A stretch of 6,017 nucleotides of DNA from Akkermansia sp. (GTDB lineage Bacteria; Verrucomicrobiota; Verrucomicrobiia; Verrucomicrobiales; Akkermansiaceae). The translations under genes were made by a program, and so were the position numbers. The first letter of the stretch is position 1; every line of letters starts with the position of its first letter. Below the pieces are notes generated by a model that was not told the DNA's origin, did not search any database, and saw only the letters and a program-made list of their open reading frames with translations. This document shows positions 5,909 to 6,017 of this stretch, piece after piece. The stretch covers positions 1 to 6,017 of the forward strand of contig JAFZGH010000137.1 of the NCBI GenBank assembly GCA_017555465.1. Direction: 5' to 3'.

Positions 5909-5952
5909 ACTTTCAAGCCAAAAGTGTGCAGTAACGCCATAAAAGTGGGCAG
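5881..5952. repeat. symmetric array of four AAAGTG-type half-sites around the fic start
   Basis: Two left-facing copies, CTGCCCACACTTT (5881-5893) and CTGCATACTTT (5903-5913), mirror two right-facing copies, AAAGTGTGCAG (5921-5931) and AAAGTGGGCAG (5942-5952). The inner pair forms an 11-position stem with one non-Watson-Crick position and a 7-nt loop; the outer pair shares a perfect 8-bp arm (CTGCCCAC/GTGGGCAG). Half-sites on each side are 21-22 bp apart, close to two helical turns. The fic ATG at 5908 lies inside the inner left arm. It could be an operator, an mRNA hairpin that hides the start, or a mobile-element end. Confidence 0.75.
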
Positions 5953-6017
5953 AAAATCCGAGCTGGGGTATCGCTACTTCCTCGTATTCCAGACAAGGAT
6001 ATCAGCATGACCGGGGC

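Noticed and set aside
6007..6017. A plus-strand gene beginning with ATG at 6007
   Set aside because: The ribosome site is plausible, but only three full codons are visible, too little to call a gene; mentioned as a finding only.

Overview
The window carries a compact five-gene operon on the minus strand (about 4424 down to 216), followed by an AT-richer accessory patch (about 4430-5950). That patch holds a broken KilA-N gene on the plus strand and a complete Fic-domain gene on the minus strand. The organism is not certain. GC-rich coding sequence, recognisable Shine-Dalgarno sites, a TATAAT-type promoter box and a lipoprotein/envelope gene cluster suggest a Gram-negative gut-type bacterium; an Akkermansia-like Verrucomicrobiota is my best guess. 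That is inference from overall character, not from a marker gene. Layout: bases 1-215 hold no convincing complete gene, only a possible plus-strand C-terminal tail or degenerate intergenic repeat and one small GC hairpin. Then, in transcription order on the minus strand: a 214-residue putative lipoprotein with an Asp/Cys/His-rich tail (4424-3780); a membrane protein with three N-terminal helices and a large C-terminal domain (3761-2454); a DUF3592-like two-helix protein (2438-1920); a four-helix 151-residue protein (1927-1472); and a second, diverged copy of the large membrane protein (1475-216). Gaps are 18 and 15 nt, then overlaps of 8 and 4 nt, so the five genes look co-transcribed and partly translationally coupled. 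All five appear to be envelope proteins, and two are clear paralogues. I recognise no described system in this set; it is the best candidate here for something undescribed, but its function cannot be read from the sequence. From 4425 to 4555 lies a divergent promoter region. Both directions have a -10-like box so close to the start codon that transcripts would be leaderless or nearly so. The plus-strand gene is a KilA-N-domain gene reduced to its first 84 codons by loss of the 3' part, and it is also interrupted by an in-frame TAG. Its end lies 6 nt from the end of the convergent fic gene. The Fic protein keeps the full catalytic motif and an N-terminal autoinhibitory motif, so it looks functional. 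Its start codon sits inside a symmetric array of four AAAGTG-type half-sites that could be an operator, a translation-occluding hairpin or a mobile-element end. The last 60 bases are unresolved; a plus-strand start with a plausible ribosome binding site appears 11 nt before the end.
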